Below are positions 8,056 to 16,058 of a stretch of DNA of 47,207 nt, piece by piece. A program made the position numbers and the translations under genes. Source of the DNA: Treponema sp. (GTDB lineage: Bacteria > Spirochaetota > Spirochaetia > Treponematales > Treponemataceae); the NCBI GenBank assembly GCA_017392945.1, contig JAFOSK010000062.1:1-47207 (forward strand). The letters are read 5' to 3'. The notes beneath the pieces were generated by a model. It did not search any database. It saw nothing but the letters and a program-made list of their open reading frames with translations, and had not been told where the DNA came from. Every line of letters starts with the position of its first letter. Position 1 is the stretch's first letter.

Positions 8056-9504
8056 TTAAAATCTAAAGTCCCGTGCATTGCTGTTTTTGATTGATTCAAT
8101 ATGTTCTGCAGCAATCTTCCTTACGTTTTCTTTTGGAATGTTGTTCAATTCTTTTTCAATCATCTGAAAGCCAATTTTTTTTGTTTCGTCGCTCGCGTAA
8201 TCTATAAGATATTCTGTAAGAGTCATAAGGGCATTCGGGTGGCAGCAGTTTTGAATTTGACCGGTTTTACAAAGGCTCATAAAACGGTCTCCTGTACGAC
8301 CGGCACGGTAACATGCTGTACAGAATGAAGGAATATGATCTTTTTCAATAAGCCAGCGGACAACTTCGTCCAAGGTGCGTTGATCACTTACGTCAAACTG
8401 CTCTGTGTCATGAGGGCGTTCTTTTAGAGTATAACCACCAACGCTTGTTCTGCTTCCGCCAGAAATTTGAGAAATTCCAACTCTGAGAGCTGTTTCGCGG
8501 ACTTTCTCACTTTCGCGGGTAGAAATAATCATTCCTGTGTACGGAACTGCAATTCGGATGCAGGCGATTATTTTTTCAAAAACTTCATCTGGAATTGAAT
8601 TGTCGAAAACATCTGGATTTATGTCGTCGGCATGTTTTAAGCGCGGAACACTGATTGTGTGCGGGCCGACTCCGTGAACAGCTTCAAGATGTTCTGCGTG
8701 CATCAAAAGTCCTGCGAACTCGTAGCGGTAACCTTCCAGCCCAAACAGAACTCCAAGTCCTACATCGTCGATTCCGCCGTCCATAGCACGATCCATCGCT
8801 TCTGTGTGCCAGGTGGAATTATGTTTTGGACCCGTAGGGTGAAGTTTTTCATATCCTTTTCTGTTGTAGGTTTCCTGAAAAAGAATATATGTACCGATTC
8901 CGGCTTCTTTTAGTTTTTTATAGTTTTCAACAGTGGTTGCCGCAATGTTTACGTTTACACGGCGGATGTCTCCGTTTTTATGGTGAATTGAATAAATTGT
9001 TTTGATGCTTTCAAGGATATATTCGATCGGATTATTTACTGGATCTTCCCCGGCTTCAATAGCAAGGCGCTTATGTCCCATATCCTGTAGGGCAATAACT
9101 TCTGCGCGGATTTCTTCCTGAGTAAGTTTTTTGCGCGTGATATGCTTATTCTTTGCGTGGTACGGACAGTAAAGACAGCCGTTAATACAATAATTTGAAA
9201 GATAAAGAGGCGCAAAAAGAACGATTCTGTTACCGTAAAAAGCCTGTTTGATTTCTTCGGCAATCTGAAACATACGCTCAATACGACTGGAATCTGTGCA
9301 CGCTAAAAGAACGCTTGCTTCACGGTGAGTAAGACCTGCGCAATGCCAGCCGTCGCTTGTTTTTTGAGGGCGGGATTTTTCTAAGATTTCGTCAATCAGC
9401 ACATAATCACTTTTGTGCTTTTCTGCAAATTCAAGAGTTTCAAGAATTTCTTGATGATTTATAAATTCGTCGGCAATACGAGATTTTGGATTGTACTCAA
9501 GCAT
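8056..9504 (-). CDS. hydG: [FeFe]-hydrogenase maturase HydG (radical SAM tyrosine lyase)
   Basis: This 482-residue protein carries the radical SAM motif at Cys106, Cys110 and Cys113 (CINGCLYC) in a ThiH-like barrel. The C-terminal extension (CTACYRAGRTGDRFMSLC, then NCCHPNALMTL) is diagnostic for HydG rather than ThiH and holds the auxiliary cluster. HydG cleaves tyrosine to provide CO and cyanide and forms the iron synthon for the H-cluster. GGAG nine bases upstream supports the ATG at 9504. It lies 17 bp downstream of the hydrogenase-chemoreceptor gene and 19 bp upstream of hydF, so all four are almost certainly one transcript. Confidence 0.96.
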   Translation of the reverse strand: MLEYNPKSRIADEFINHQEILETLEFAEKHKSDYVLIDEILEKSRPQKTSDGWHCAGLTHREASVLLACTDSSRIERMFQIAEEIKQAFYGNRIVLFAPLYLSNYCINGCLYCPYHAKNKHITRKKLTQEEIRAEVIALQDMGHKRLAIEAGEDPVNNPIEYILESIKTIYSIHHKNGDIRRVNVNIAATTVENYKKLKEAGIGTYILFQETYNRKGYEKLHPTGPKHNSTWHTEAMDRAMDGGIDDVGLGVLFGLEGYRYEFAGLLMHAEHLEAVHGVGPHTISVPRLKHADDINPDVFDNSIPDEVFEKIIACIRIAVPYTGMIISTRESEKVRETALRVGISQISGGSRTSVGGYTLKERPHDTEQFDVSDQRTLDEVVRWLIEKDHIPSFCTACYRAGRTGDRFMSLCKTGQIQNCCHPNALMTLTEYLIDYASDETKKIGFQMIEKELNNIPKENVRKIAAEHIESIKNSNARDFRF

Positions 9505-9521
9505 TTGTTGCAGCTCCGTTT

Positions 9522-11591
9522 TTAAACATCAAGGTTGGTCATTGCACGTTTAATTTCGTCAGTTTCTAACTTTAACTGGTCTTCTGCATCGTGAACAGCC
9601 TGCTGGGATTCTTTCATCTTTGTCAATGAATTTAAAAGTATCTTGCTTCCTTCATTCTGTTCAGTCATTGCATTATGAATCTGATCTTCCTGAGATTTTA
9701 CTAATCCTGTCAGACTTACGATCTTTGAAAATTCCGTAGAAACTACGTCTGTTTTATTGGAAATTGAATCGATAAGGTTTTTCATGTTCTGCAATACATC
9801 GTCTATTGCCTTTGTTTCTTTACTTGAATTTTCAGCAAGCTTGCGGATTTCACTGGCAACAACGGCAAAACCTTTACCTGAATCGCCGGCATGAGCAGCT
9901 TCAATTGCGGCATTCATTGAAAGCAAATCAGTCTGCTTTGCGATTTCGTCAATCATTTTGCTCATTCCAAGCAGGTCAGAGGATTTTTCTTCAATAGTTT
10001 TTACAAGTTGTGAGACTTCTGAAAGACCGTTCTGACCAACAGAAGTTGCTTCTTCAAGGTCATTTACAGCTTTAAAATTCTTATTAATAATTGAATTGAT
10101 TGAAGTTACATTTCCTATCATCTGTTCAATTGCACTTGAACTGGACTGTACGTTGGTCGACATTTCTGTTGTAACTTCAACAAGGTTGTTTACGTTCTGC
10201 TGTGATTTTTCGATACAGCTGATACTCTGATCTTTTACATTTTGAATCTTTTCGTTCAATTCGTGTCTGAAGTCCTCGTTCATCTGATGAAGAACATAAT
10301 GGTGGCAGTGTTCCAGACGGTTTACACCAGAAAAAATTGCCTGAGCCATCTGGCGGCAGGAATTATATCCGCAGGCACGGCAATTCAGTTCGTCTCGTTC
10401 AGACTTTTTGCCCATTTTAATGAAAATTTCTTTAATCTGATCTTCTGTTGGGATTTTTACATTATTTCTTATGTTATCAGAGAGATCTTTGTAAGTTCGG
10501 GTATAAAGTCCCGATTTATAGAATTTATTTATTGTAGCATCAAGTTTTTTCTGGGCTTTTTTTACCTTGGAAGGATTGTCCATCTTCCATTTTGAAATAC
10601 GTTCGTTGGAACGTTTTTCAATGTAGCCTTCAAGTTCATCAAGATCCATTTGCTGAGTGGTTGTTCCAGCTCCGCAGTTACAGCCTTTTTCGCAGTTAAG
10701 ACAGTCAATTATTTTGTAAGCAGGATCTTTTCCGTTTTTCAAATTTTTTGCAAGACTTTCAAAATATTCATAAACTGCAGGGTAGCCTTCAATCTTGCGG
10801 GTTATTTTATTGATTCCAGGAACAAATCTTTCTGCAGTACGCATAAGACCTCCGGGAGTAGAAAAAAGAACGCCACGTTCTGCAAGAGGATTGTCATAAT
10901 CTGAAGGTTTATATTTATCAAGGACGATCCCGTTTGTTGCAAAATACGCATTCAGGCTCCTCATGGTTACAACGTAGTCGCCATGTTTGTTTTCATCAAA
11001 TTCACGGCGTTTTGCATAACACGGAGAAATCGAAACAACCTTGTAATCACGATATTCTGGAAAGAATTCCTTGATCATGATTATTGTGTTGGCCATAGGA
11101 CTGTCTACAGGTACAAGATATTTTACTAAATCCGGATGATAAAGTTCCATCCATGTTACAAGCGCTGGACAAGGCTGGCTTATTAAAAGTTTTGGGTTTG
11201 CTTTTTTAAAATATTCAACATACGCTTTAGTTGTAATTTCAGCTCCAAAACTTACGTCAAAAACGGCAGCAACGCCAATTGATTTTAGCCAGGTATTGAG
11301 ATTAAGCTGCTTTCCCTTAAAATTTGCAGCTACAGCAGGAGCAACAATTGCAACAATTTTTTCTTTCTTTTTTAGGTCATCAAAAAAAATCTGGGTGTCA
11401 TCGAGGCCAATCCGGGCACCATGTTCACAGGCTTGAATACAATGACCGCATCCAAGGCACAAATCTGGATTTAAACTTACATAGTCTCCGGAACCGTCAT
11501 TACACATTTTTGACGGACAAACTGCGATACATCTATGGCAGTTTACACATTTGTCTTTGTCTACATAAATAACAGGTTTTAGTTTACTCAT
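9522..11591 (-). CDS. [FeFe]-hydrogenase domain fused to a chemoreceptor signalling domain (soluble sensory hydrogenase)
   Basis: A 689-residue fusion. Residues 8-60 are a two-cluster ferredoxin (Cys15/18/21/25 and 45/48/51/55). Residues 75-310 are the hydrogenase domain with all three H-cluster loops in altered form: SQPCPAL (Cys141), [10 protein letters not shown] (Cys191) and CLNCEKGC (Cys300, Cys304). Residues 400-430 are a further Fe-S domain (CRACGYNSC with Cys429). From about 450 it is a long coiled coil ending in a methyl-accepting signalling hairpin with the canonical tip ([17 protein letters not shown], 553-569). There is no signal peptide or membrane helix, so it is cytoplasmic. 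The proton-relay Cys of catalytic enzymes (TSCCP) is Pro140 here, as expected for a sensor rather than a catalyst. Input is inferred to be H2 or redox state and output CheA/CheW. It heads an operon with hydG, hydF and hydE. Confidence 0.93.
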   Translation of the reverse strand: MSKLKPVIYVDKDKCVNCHRCIAVCPSKMCNDGSGDYVSLNPDLCLGCGHCIQACEHGARIGLDDTQIFFDDLKKKEKIVAIVAPAVAANFKGKQLNLNTWLKSIGVAAVFDVSFGAEITTKAYVEYFKKANPKLLISQPCPALVTWMELYHPDLVKYLVPVDSPMANTIIMIKEFFPEYRDYKVVSISPCYAKRREFDENKHGDYVVTMRSLNAYFATNGIVLDKYKPSDYDNPLAERGVLFSTPGGLMRTAERFVPGINKITRKIEGYPAVYEYFESLAKNLKNGKDPAYKIIDCLNCEKGCNCGAGTTTQQMDLDELEGYIEKRSNERISKWKMDNPSKVKKAQKKLDATINKFYKSGLYTRTYKDLSDNIRNNVKIPTEDQIKEIFIKMGKKSERDELNCRACGYNSCRQMAQAIFSGVNRLEHCHHYVLHQMNEDFRHELNEKIQNVKDQSISCIEKSQQNVNNLVEVTTEMSTNVQSSSSAIEQMIGNVTSINSIINKNFKAVNDLEEATSVGQNGLSEVSQLVKTIEEKSSDLLGMSKMIDEIAKQTDLLSMNAAIEAAHAGDSGKGFAVVASEIRKLAENSSKETKAIDDVLQNMKNLIDSISNKTDVVSTEFSKIVSLTGLVKSQEDQIHNAMTEQNEGSKILLNSLTKMKESQQAVHDAEDQLKLETDEIKRAMTNLDV

Positions 11592-11616
11592 GTTTTTCCC
11601 TACAAATATGACGTTA

Positions 11617-11644
11617 ATTTTAACTTACAATTCCGCTATGTCAA
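11617..11644 (-). promoter_or_regulatory. Sigma-70-type promoter of the sensory hydrogenase-hydGFE operon
   Basis: In minus orientation a perfect TTGACA (11644-11639) is followed by a 16-bp spacer and TAAAAT (11622-11617). The predicted start near 11610 leaves a leader of about 18 nt with an AGGG ribosome site before the ATG at 11591. No sigma-28-like element was seen, although the product is a chemoreceptor. Confidence 0.75.
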
Positions 11645-11741
11645 ATTATTTATAACAGTTTATTATTGGAATACGAAAGTTTGACGGGTTGTGATATGAA
11701 TAGTCTTCCCTCATATTTTTTATTACGATATTATTAAGCAA

Positions 11742-12932
11742 ATGGAACAGACCTCCGAAATCAAAGAATTTGCACGCACTAATTCGGTACCGATTATTAA
11801 AGATCCAAGCCTTGATTTTATTGTCAATTATATAAAAGAACATGATGTTCATAAAATTCTGGAGATTGGAAGCGCAATCGGGTATTCAGCGATTAATTTT
11901 GCGCGTGCCGGTGAGGAAGTTTTTGTTGATACAGTAGAATTTGATATTGAGCGGTATACGCTTGCTGTAAAAAATATTGCAGAGAGCGGTTTAATGGACC
12001 GGATTACTATTTACCTTGGTGATGCGGCTCGTTTTGATTTTAAAGATAAGTACGATCTGATTTTTATTGATGGCCCTAAAGCTCAGAACCTGAAATTTTT
12101 TGTAAAGTTCCAGAAAAATCTTGCGGAAGGCGGTGCAATTATTACGGATAATCTTTCATTTCACGGCATGGTCGAAAATCGGGCACTTACACATAATTAC
12201 AGTACGATTAAAATGGTGCGCAAGATTGCTCGTTATGTTACTTTCTTAAAGGAAAATCCCGAGTTTACAACTATTTTTTATGAAATTGGTGACGGAATTT
12301 CTGTGAGTACAAAAAACAGCTGTCCCAACTGGGAAATGTATCTTGCAGAAAGCGATGTTGTAGATTTTAACTCGCCGGAAGTGCAGGAAATCTGCAGGCA
12401 GTTTGAACGGTATCGTGGCAATGAGATCCTTCTGGCAGAAAAGGCGTTTTATTTTGTACAGAACGAATTCCCTCATACTTCGGATTGTAAGCGAACGGAA
12501 CTGGCTGTTTCTGCAAGTGATGTAATAAAAATTGGTCACGGAATTTGTATGGCGAAGTCTCATCTGTATGCGGCAATTTTGCGTAATTTTGGAATTCCAA
12601 CGGGATTTTGCTACCAGATTTTGTGCGCGAAACAGAAAAATCATTTTTATCCGCATGGGTTTAACGCGGTTTATTTTAAGTCACTTGGAAAATGGGTGCG
12701 ATTGGATCCTCGCGGAAACAAACCCGGCCAAAATGCAAAGTTTTCTACAGAGCAGGAGTTTTTAGCTTACCAGCCGGACAATTTTAAGAACGAAGTTGAT
12801 CTTCCGCTGTATTTTACTTCCCCCTATAAGGGTTTGATTGACTGTATGCGAAAGTGCAAAGATAAGCCGGAGTTTTTTAAGCATCTTAATGATTTAAGCG
12901 AGTCAATGCGGGCTTATTATCAGTCGATGTAA
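11742..12932 (+). CDS. TrmR-like O-methyltransferase fused to a transglutaminase-like domain
   Basis: The first 190 residues of this 396-residue protein are a class I O-methyltransferase: ILEIGSAIGYS (39-49) for AdoMet binding, FIDGPK and ITDN metal-site motifs, and a C-terminal GDGISVSTK strand. The closest family pattern I recognise is the tRNA 5-hydroxyuridine methyltransferase TrmR. Residues 225-396 form a transglutaminase-like fold with the expected catalytic order Cys269 (GICMAKSHL), His305 (HGFNAVY) and Asp322 (LDPRG). One continuous frame joins them. The ATG at 11742 has no Shine-Dalgarno and leaves the N-terminus about 25 residues shorter than typical TrmR; the frame stays open about 14 codons further up without a standard start. 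The joint role of the two domains is unknown. Confidence 0.8.
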   Translation: MEQTSEIKEFARTNSVPIIKDPSLDFIVNYIKEHDVHKILEIGSAIGYSAINFARAGEEVFVDTVEFDIERYTLAVKNIAESGLMDRITIYLGDAARFDFKDKYDLIFIDGPKAQNLKFFVKFQKNLAEGGAIITDNLSFHGMVENRALTHNYSTIKMVRKIARYVTFLKENPEFTTIFYEIGDGISVSTKNSCPNWEMYLAESDVVDFNSPEVQEICRQFERYRGNEILLAEKAFYFVQNEFPHTSDCKRTELAVSASDVIKIGHGICMAKSHLYAAILRNFGIPTGFCYQILCAKQKNHFYPHGFNAVYFKSLGKWVRLDPRGNKPGQNAKFSTEQEFLAYQPDNFKNEVDLPLYFTSPYKGLIDCMRKCKDKPEFFKHLNDLSESMRAYYQSM

Positions 12933-12993
12933 AGGGAGAAGATTAAGCATTAACAGTGCCGGTCTCTGAGCTATATGCGCGTTGATTCTTTAT

Positions 12994-13029
12994 GCATAAT
13001 ACTTCTTGTGAGTGTTATGCTTTGTATTT
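12994..13029 (+). terminator. Possible terminator after the methyltransferase-transglutaminase gene
   Basis: GCATAATAC and GTGTTATGC (12994-13020) pair over nine positions with one G-T pair and a nine-base loop, followed by TTTGTATTT. The stem is AT-rich and the T tract broken, so termination is plausible but not strong. Confidence 0.4.
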
Positions 13030-13105
13030 CCTATTATGTTATGTATGCGGTTGATAAAGCTGCAGTATGGAAAATAATTTTTCGATATAAGAAGTTGCAG
13101 AAATC

Positions 13106-13136
13106 TTGACATCCCTCCCCTGTCCTTATGTAAAAT
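13106..13136 (+). promoter_or_regulatory. Possible promoter of the outer-membrane protein gene
   Basis: A perfect TTGACA at 13106-13111 precedes TATGTA (15-bp spacer) and TAAAAT (19-bp spacer). Neither spacing is ideal. The gene's ribosome site and ATG follow about 40 bp later. Confidence 0.4.
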
Positions 13137-13177
13137 AATATTTGCGGATTAAAGTTTTTCCGCAAGGAGTTTTTTTT

Positions 13178-13912
13178 ATGAAAAAAATAGCAGCGGCTGT
13201 TATTCTTTCTCTGTTTGCTGCAGGAGGAATGTTTGCAGTGGAAGCAAACATTGAAACTGGTCTTACATTTGGTGGAGCTGCCAGAGAAGTTGAACTTGAG
13301 GGATATTTGGCAGAAACAAGGGATAAAGTTTCAACATCAATTGCAGGTGTTTATGTTGCCGGCGATTTAGAATTGAATAAATATTTCGGACTTTTTACAG
13401 ATTTAGCTTTAACAGGTTCTTTTAATACTTCTGATGAACTTACAATGGGTTTGTCAGGTAATTTTAATTGGGCAGATCCTAATTATAAGGTAACATCATT
13501 CGGTTCTATTCTTTTTGGTGCTGAATACATTTTGAATCTTGGCGATTCTATAAAAATCAAGCTGGGAGGTGGCTTTGATGCAGCTCTTTCAGAGTCAAAG
13601 GCAAATGGCATTTATATAGATCCTAATAATTTAATTAATAATAGGGCAATTGTACTTATGTATTCTGACTGGACAAGAAGGTCTGCACTTTTAGGTCTTG
13701 GTACTAAAGCTAAAGTAAATTTTGATTTAAACAAACACTTTGGATTTAATGCAGGTCTTGTATTTGACTGGTACTTCCTTTCTCTGGGAGAGACAAAGAC
13801 TAAGGGTATGTTCTCGGCAACTGCATCAGGTAATGTTTTGCTTGAAAACACATTTGTTTGCCGTCCAGAAGTTGGTGTAACATTCCGCTTTGGTGCAGAA
13901 GAAAATAAATAA
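13178..13912 (+). CDS. Probable outer-membrane beta-barrel protein
   Basis: Translation from the ATG at 13178, preceded by AAGGAG at good spacing, gives 244 residues with a clean signal peptide (two Lys, a hydrophobic stretch and an Ala-rich cleavage region around residue 20). An upstream in-frame start at 13142 lacks a ribosome site. The mature part is made of short amphipathic strands with alternating Gly and aromatic residues (KYFGLFTDLAL, HFGFNAGLVFDWYF) and ends in a strand with terminal Phe-x-Phe (VGVTFRFG), the usual form of a barrel. I do not recognise a named family. It is monocistronic. Function could be a porin-like or surface-exposed protein. Confidence 0.75.
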   Translation: MKKIAAAVILSLFAAGGMFAVEANIETGLTFGGAAREVELEGYLAETRDKVSTSIAGVYVAGDLELNKYFGLFTDLALTGSFNTSDELTMGLSGNFNWADPNYKVTSFGSILFGAEYILNLGDSIKIKLGGGFDAALSESKANGIYIDPNNLINNRAIVLMYSDWTRRSALLGLGTKAKVNFDLNKHFGFNAGLVFDWYFLSLGETKTKGMFSATASGNVLLENTFVCRPEVGVTFRFGAEENK

Positions 13913-13988
13913 TTGACAATCTGTTTTCAGACAATGATCTTATAAGCTTAATTTGTAGATATAGGCTTATTTTACAGGCAGGAATTCT

Positions 13989-14015
13989 AAAAAAAAGCCG
14001 GCTAGTTCGCCGGCC
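13989..14015 (-). terminator. Intrinsic terminator of the small RNA
   Basis: GGCCGGC, a six-base loop and GCCGGC in minus orientation are followed by eight T residues (plus-strand A run 13989-13996). This is a textbook terminator. On the plus strand there is no T tract, so it does not serve the gene ending at 13912. Confidence 0.92.
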
Positions 14016-14105
14016 TGTATGTGCAAGGTTCCTGCTGTGAGTTTTGCTTGCACGCATATTGTTCTTTCTGCTTTAAACCGCAAGAATAGGTTTTGCCTAT
14101 CGGTT

Positions 14106-14144
14106 TTAAGCCTCGATAAGGCTGTGTAATTCAATCGGCTCCAT
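14106..14144 (-). CDS. 12-codon micro-ORF inside the small RNA
   Basis: ATG at 14144 is preceded by AGGAGG with five-base spacing, the best ribosome site in this part of the window. The frame encodes MEPIELHSLIEA and ends with TAA at 14106-14108, just before a stable hairpin. It is acidic and not hydrophobic, so it is unlike type I toxins. It has no run of one amino acid that would mark a classical attenuation leader. Translation is inferred from the ribosome site only. Confidence 0.45.
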   Translation of the reverse strand: MEPIELHSLIEA

Positions 14145-14202
14145 TAATGCCTCCTGATCATGTATCACAGAAGGAATCCAATACCTTCCGTTCAACAATT
14201 CC

Positions 14203-14230
14203 TTTATAACACAGAATAAATATATTGCAA
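14203..14230 (-). promoter_or_regulatory. Promoter of the small RNA
   Basis: In minus orientation TTGCAA (14230-14225), a 16-bp spacer and TATAAA (14208-14203). The predicted start is near 14196, about 50 nt before the micro-ORF. Confidence 0.65.
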
Positions 14231-14314
14231 GAAAAAAATGCAAATTTTGTTGTTTTTTTTATACGGAACAGATTTTATATTGAAAAGGCAGATGTTTCTG
14301 TATAAACTTTTTTT

Positions 14315-15028
14315 ATGGATCTATTTTTAGTTCTTACATTTTTGTTTTTCTGCGGCAGCCTTATCGGATGGGGAATTGAAGTTATCTGGAGAAGGTTTTT
14401 TTCTAAAGCTAATCCGGAACGTAAATGGATAAATCCTGGATTTTTGACCGGCCCTTATCTTCCATTGTACGGGCTGTCTCTTTGCGTGCTTTTTTTACTT
14501 TCTTTTATCGATGTCTCTTTTGTACATGAAATATGGTTACGGCAGCTGGTTCTGTTTGTGCTTATGGCTTTGTGCATTACGGTTATGGAATACATTGCAG
14601 GACTTATATTCATAAAAGGAATGAAGATCAAGCTTTGGGATTATTCTAATTGCTGGGGAAATGTAAAGGGAATTATATGTCCTCAGTATTCATTCTATTG
14701 GATACTTTTAAGTGCACTTTATTATTTTCTAGTTCATCCGCAGATTTTGGAATGGCTTTATTGGTTTACAAAGCATCTTGCGTTCTGTCTTGTAATTGGT
14801 TTTTTCTATGGAGTCTTTGCTATGGACGCATGTTATACATTCAAGCTTTCTGCAAAAATACGTGAGTTTGCTCGTGAACAGCAGATCGAAGTCCGCTACG
14901 AAAATCTTAAGATGCTTATTCAGAAAAAGAATGAGGAATTGAAAGAAAAGCGGCACTTTCTGTTTTCTTTCCATACCGGAAAAAGAAATTTTGCTGAAAG
15001 CATAAGGGAAATTATTAAAAAGAGATAA
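14315..15028 (+). CDS. Putative ABC transporter permease, CmpB-like membrane protein
   Basis: The 237-residue protein has five or six membrane helices in its first 175 residues. It carries the CmpB-type (PF06541) pattern: a first helix ending GWGIEVIWRR, the NPGFLTGPYLPLYG turn, a MEYIAGL segment and LWDYSNCWGNVKGIICP. The last 60 residues are a charged, probably helical cytoplasmic tail. Such proteins are annotated as ABC permeases, but no ATPase or binding protein is adjacent, so transport is unproven. The ATG lacks a Shine-Dalgarno and has TATAAA 8 nt upstream, suggesting a leaderless message. It is the first gene of a plus-strand run. Confidence 0.75.
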   Translation: MDLFLVLTFLFFCGSLIGWGIEVIWRRFFSKANPERKWINPGFLTGPYLPLYGLSLCVLFLLSFIDVSFVHEIWLRQLVLFVLMALCITVMEYIAGLIFIKGMKIKLWDYSNCWGNVKGIICPQYSFYWILLSALYYFLVHPQILEWLYWFTKHLAFCLVIGFFYGVFAMDACYTFKLSAKIREFAREQQIEVRYENLKMLIQKKNEELKEKRHFLFSFHTGKRNFAESIREIIKKR

Positions 15029-15052
15029 ATTTATTTTTATAGGAGTAAAAGT

Positions 15053-15274
15053 ATGCCGCATATTACAATTCAGATGTATCCTGGAAGAGATGATGAAACA
15101 AAAAAACGTCTTGCTGATGCAATCCTTGAGACAGCCTCAAAGGAACTTAACAGAGGAAAAGAACATTTTTCTGTAAGCATCGTAGATGTTTCGCAGGATG
15201 AATGGAAAGCTAAGGTTTACGATAAAGTCCGTGCTGATAAGAATACTATCATTCAGCCTGGATATGAAATGTAA
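15053..15274 (+). CDS. 4-oxalocrotonate tautomerase family protein
   Basis: A 73-residue protein starting MPHITIQMYPGR. After removal of Met, the N-terminal Pro is the catalytic base of the tautomerase superfamily. The later KEHFSVSIVDVS segment matches the second beta-alpha-beta element. Such small proteins work as hexamers or related oligomers and catalyse keto-enol tautomerisation; the substrate here is unknown. AGGAG at good distance supports the start. It lies 24 bp after the CmpB-like gene and 6 bp before the methyltransferase gene, so co-transcription is likely without implying a shared pathway. Confidence 0.85.
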   Translation: MPHITIQMYPGRDDETKKRLADAILETASKELNRGKEHFSVSIVDVSQDEWKAKVYDKVRADKNTIIQPGYEM

Positions 15275-15280
15275 AAATTT

Positions 15281-16018
15281 ATGGATTTTATAAAGGACAA
15301 CGAAGTTACAGATACGCTGAAAAAAAGCGGGTTTAAAATTATTCAGGACAGAAAAAGATTCTGCTTCGGTATTGATGCTGTTATTCTTGCAGATTATGCA
15401 GAAGTACGGCATAACGACCGGGTGTATGATCTGGGGACAGGGACAGGCATAATACCACTGCTTCTTGCCGGTCAAAAGCGTGATATTCATATTACAGCAC
15501 TGGAAATTCAGGCTGATTCTGCGGATATGGCAGCTAGAACAGTAAGTATGAATGGACTTGAATCTGTAATAGACGTTGTGTGCGGAGATATAAAGGCTAC
15601 GGCTGATATTTTTCCGAAGGCTCAGGCGGATGTGGTCACCTGCAATCCGCCCTATATGATTTTCCAGCATGGTAAGCAGAATCCATCGGACTGTAAGGCT
15701 ATTGCCCGTCATGAAGTTTTGTGTACGCTGGATGATGTAGTGCGTTCAGCTGCGTATCTATTAAAGCCAAAGGGAAGGTTCTATATGATTCATCGCCCTT
15801 TCAGACTTGCAGAGATCTTCGGGTCTCTATCTGCTAATGGGCTTGAACCAAAACGAATGCGTCTCGTTCAGCCTTTTGTTGATAAGGAACCGAATATGGT
15901 CTTGCTTGAAGCTCGCAAGGGTGCAAATTCAAGGATTACCGTAGAAAAACCGCTCGTTGTTTATAAAAATCCCGGCGAATACACAGACGAAATAAAATCA
16001 ATTTACGAAATTTGCTGA
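15281..16018 (+). CDS. tRNA1(Val) adenine-37 N6-methyltransferase-like protein
   Basis: This 245-residue class I methyltransferase starts with a short lead-in (FKIIQDRKRFCFGIDAVILADY) typical of TrmN6/YfiC, followed by the AdoMet loop YDLGTGTGIIPL and the N6-adenine catalytic motif NPPY at about residue 125. These point to N6-methylation of adenine, most likely A37 of tRNA1(Val) as in the Escherichia coli enzyme; the exact tRNA is inferred. It begins 6 bp after the tautomerase stop without a clear ribosome site, so translation may be coupled. It ends before the ptsI promoter. Confidence 0.85.
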   Translation: MDFIKDNEVTDTLKKSGFKIIQDRKRFCFGIDAVILADYAEVRHNDRVYDLGTGTGIIPLLLAGQKRDIHITALEIQADSADMAARTVSMNGLESVIDVVCGDIKATADIFPKAQADVVTCNPPYMIFQHGKQNPSDCKAIARHEVLCTLDDVVRSAAYLLKPKGRFYMIHRPFRLAEIFGSLSANGLEPKRMRLVQPFVDKEPNMVLLEARKGANSRITVEKPLVVYKNPGEYTDEIKSIYEIC

Positions 16019-16023
16019 ATTAT

Positions 16024-16052
16024 TTGACCGTGCATAATTTGTTCTGTATAAT
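16024..16052 (+). promoter_or_regulatory. Strong promoter directly upstream of ptsI
   Basis: TTGACC (16024-16029), a 17-bp spacer and a perfect TATAAT (16047-16052). The ATG of ptsI is 6 nt after the -10 box, so the predicted transcription start is at or next to the A of the ATG. This is the clearest leaderless arrangement in the window. Confidence 0.85.
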
Positions 16053-16058
16053 CAGACC

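Larger units (their letters stand above)
13989..14196 (-). ncRNA. Structured small RNA of about 208 nt carrying a 12-codon ORF
   Basis: The minus strand has its own promoter (14203-14230) and a strong terminator ending at 13989, with nothing translated downstream. Between them lie, in transcript order, a GAAGG/CCTTC hairpin, a micro-ORF with a perfect AGGAGG, an AAACCG/CGGTTT hairpin with an inner AGG/CCT stem, a GTGCAAG/CTTGCAC hairpin, and the terminator. Several GGA triplets occur, some in or near loops. It does not match tmRNA, 4.5S RNA or any riboswitch I know, and 6S RNA is not convincing. It could be a dual-function sRNA, a small peptide mRNA, or an attenuator that has lost its gene. 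Confidence 0.6.

Noticed and set aside
13989..14196. Identity of the small RNA as tmRNA, 4.5S RNA or 6S RNA
   Set aside because: No tRNA-like ends or tag ORF, no SRP domain IV core, and no long-duplex open-promoter shape convincing enough for 6S.
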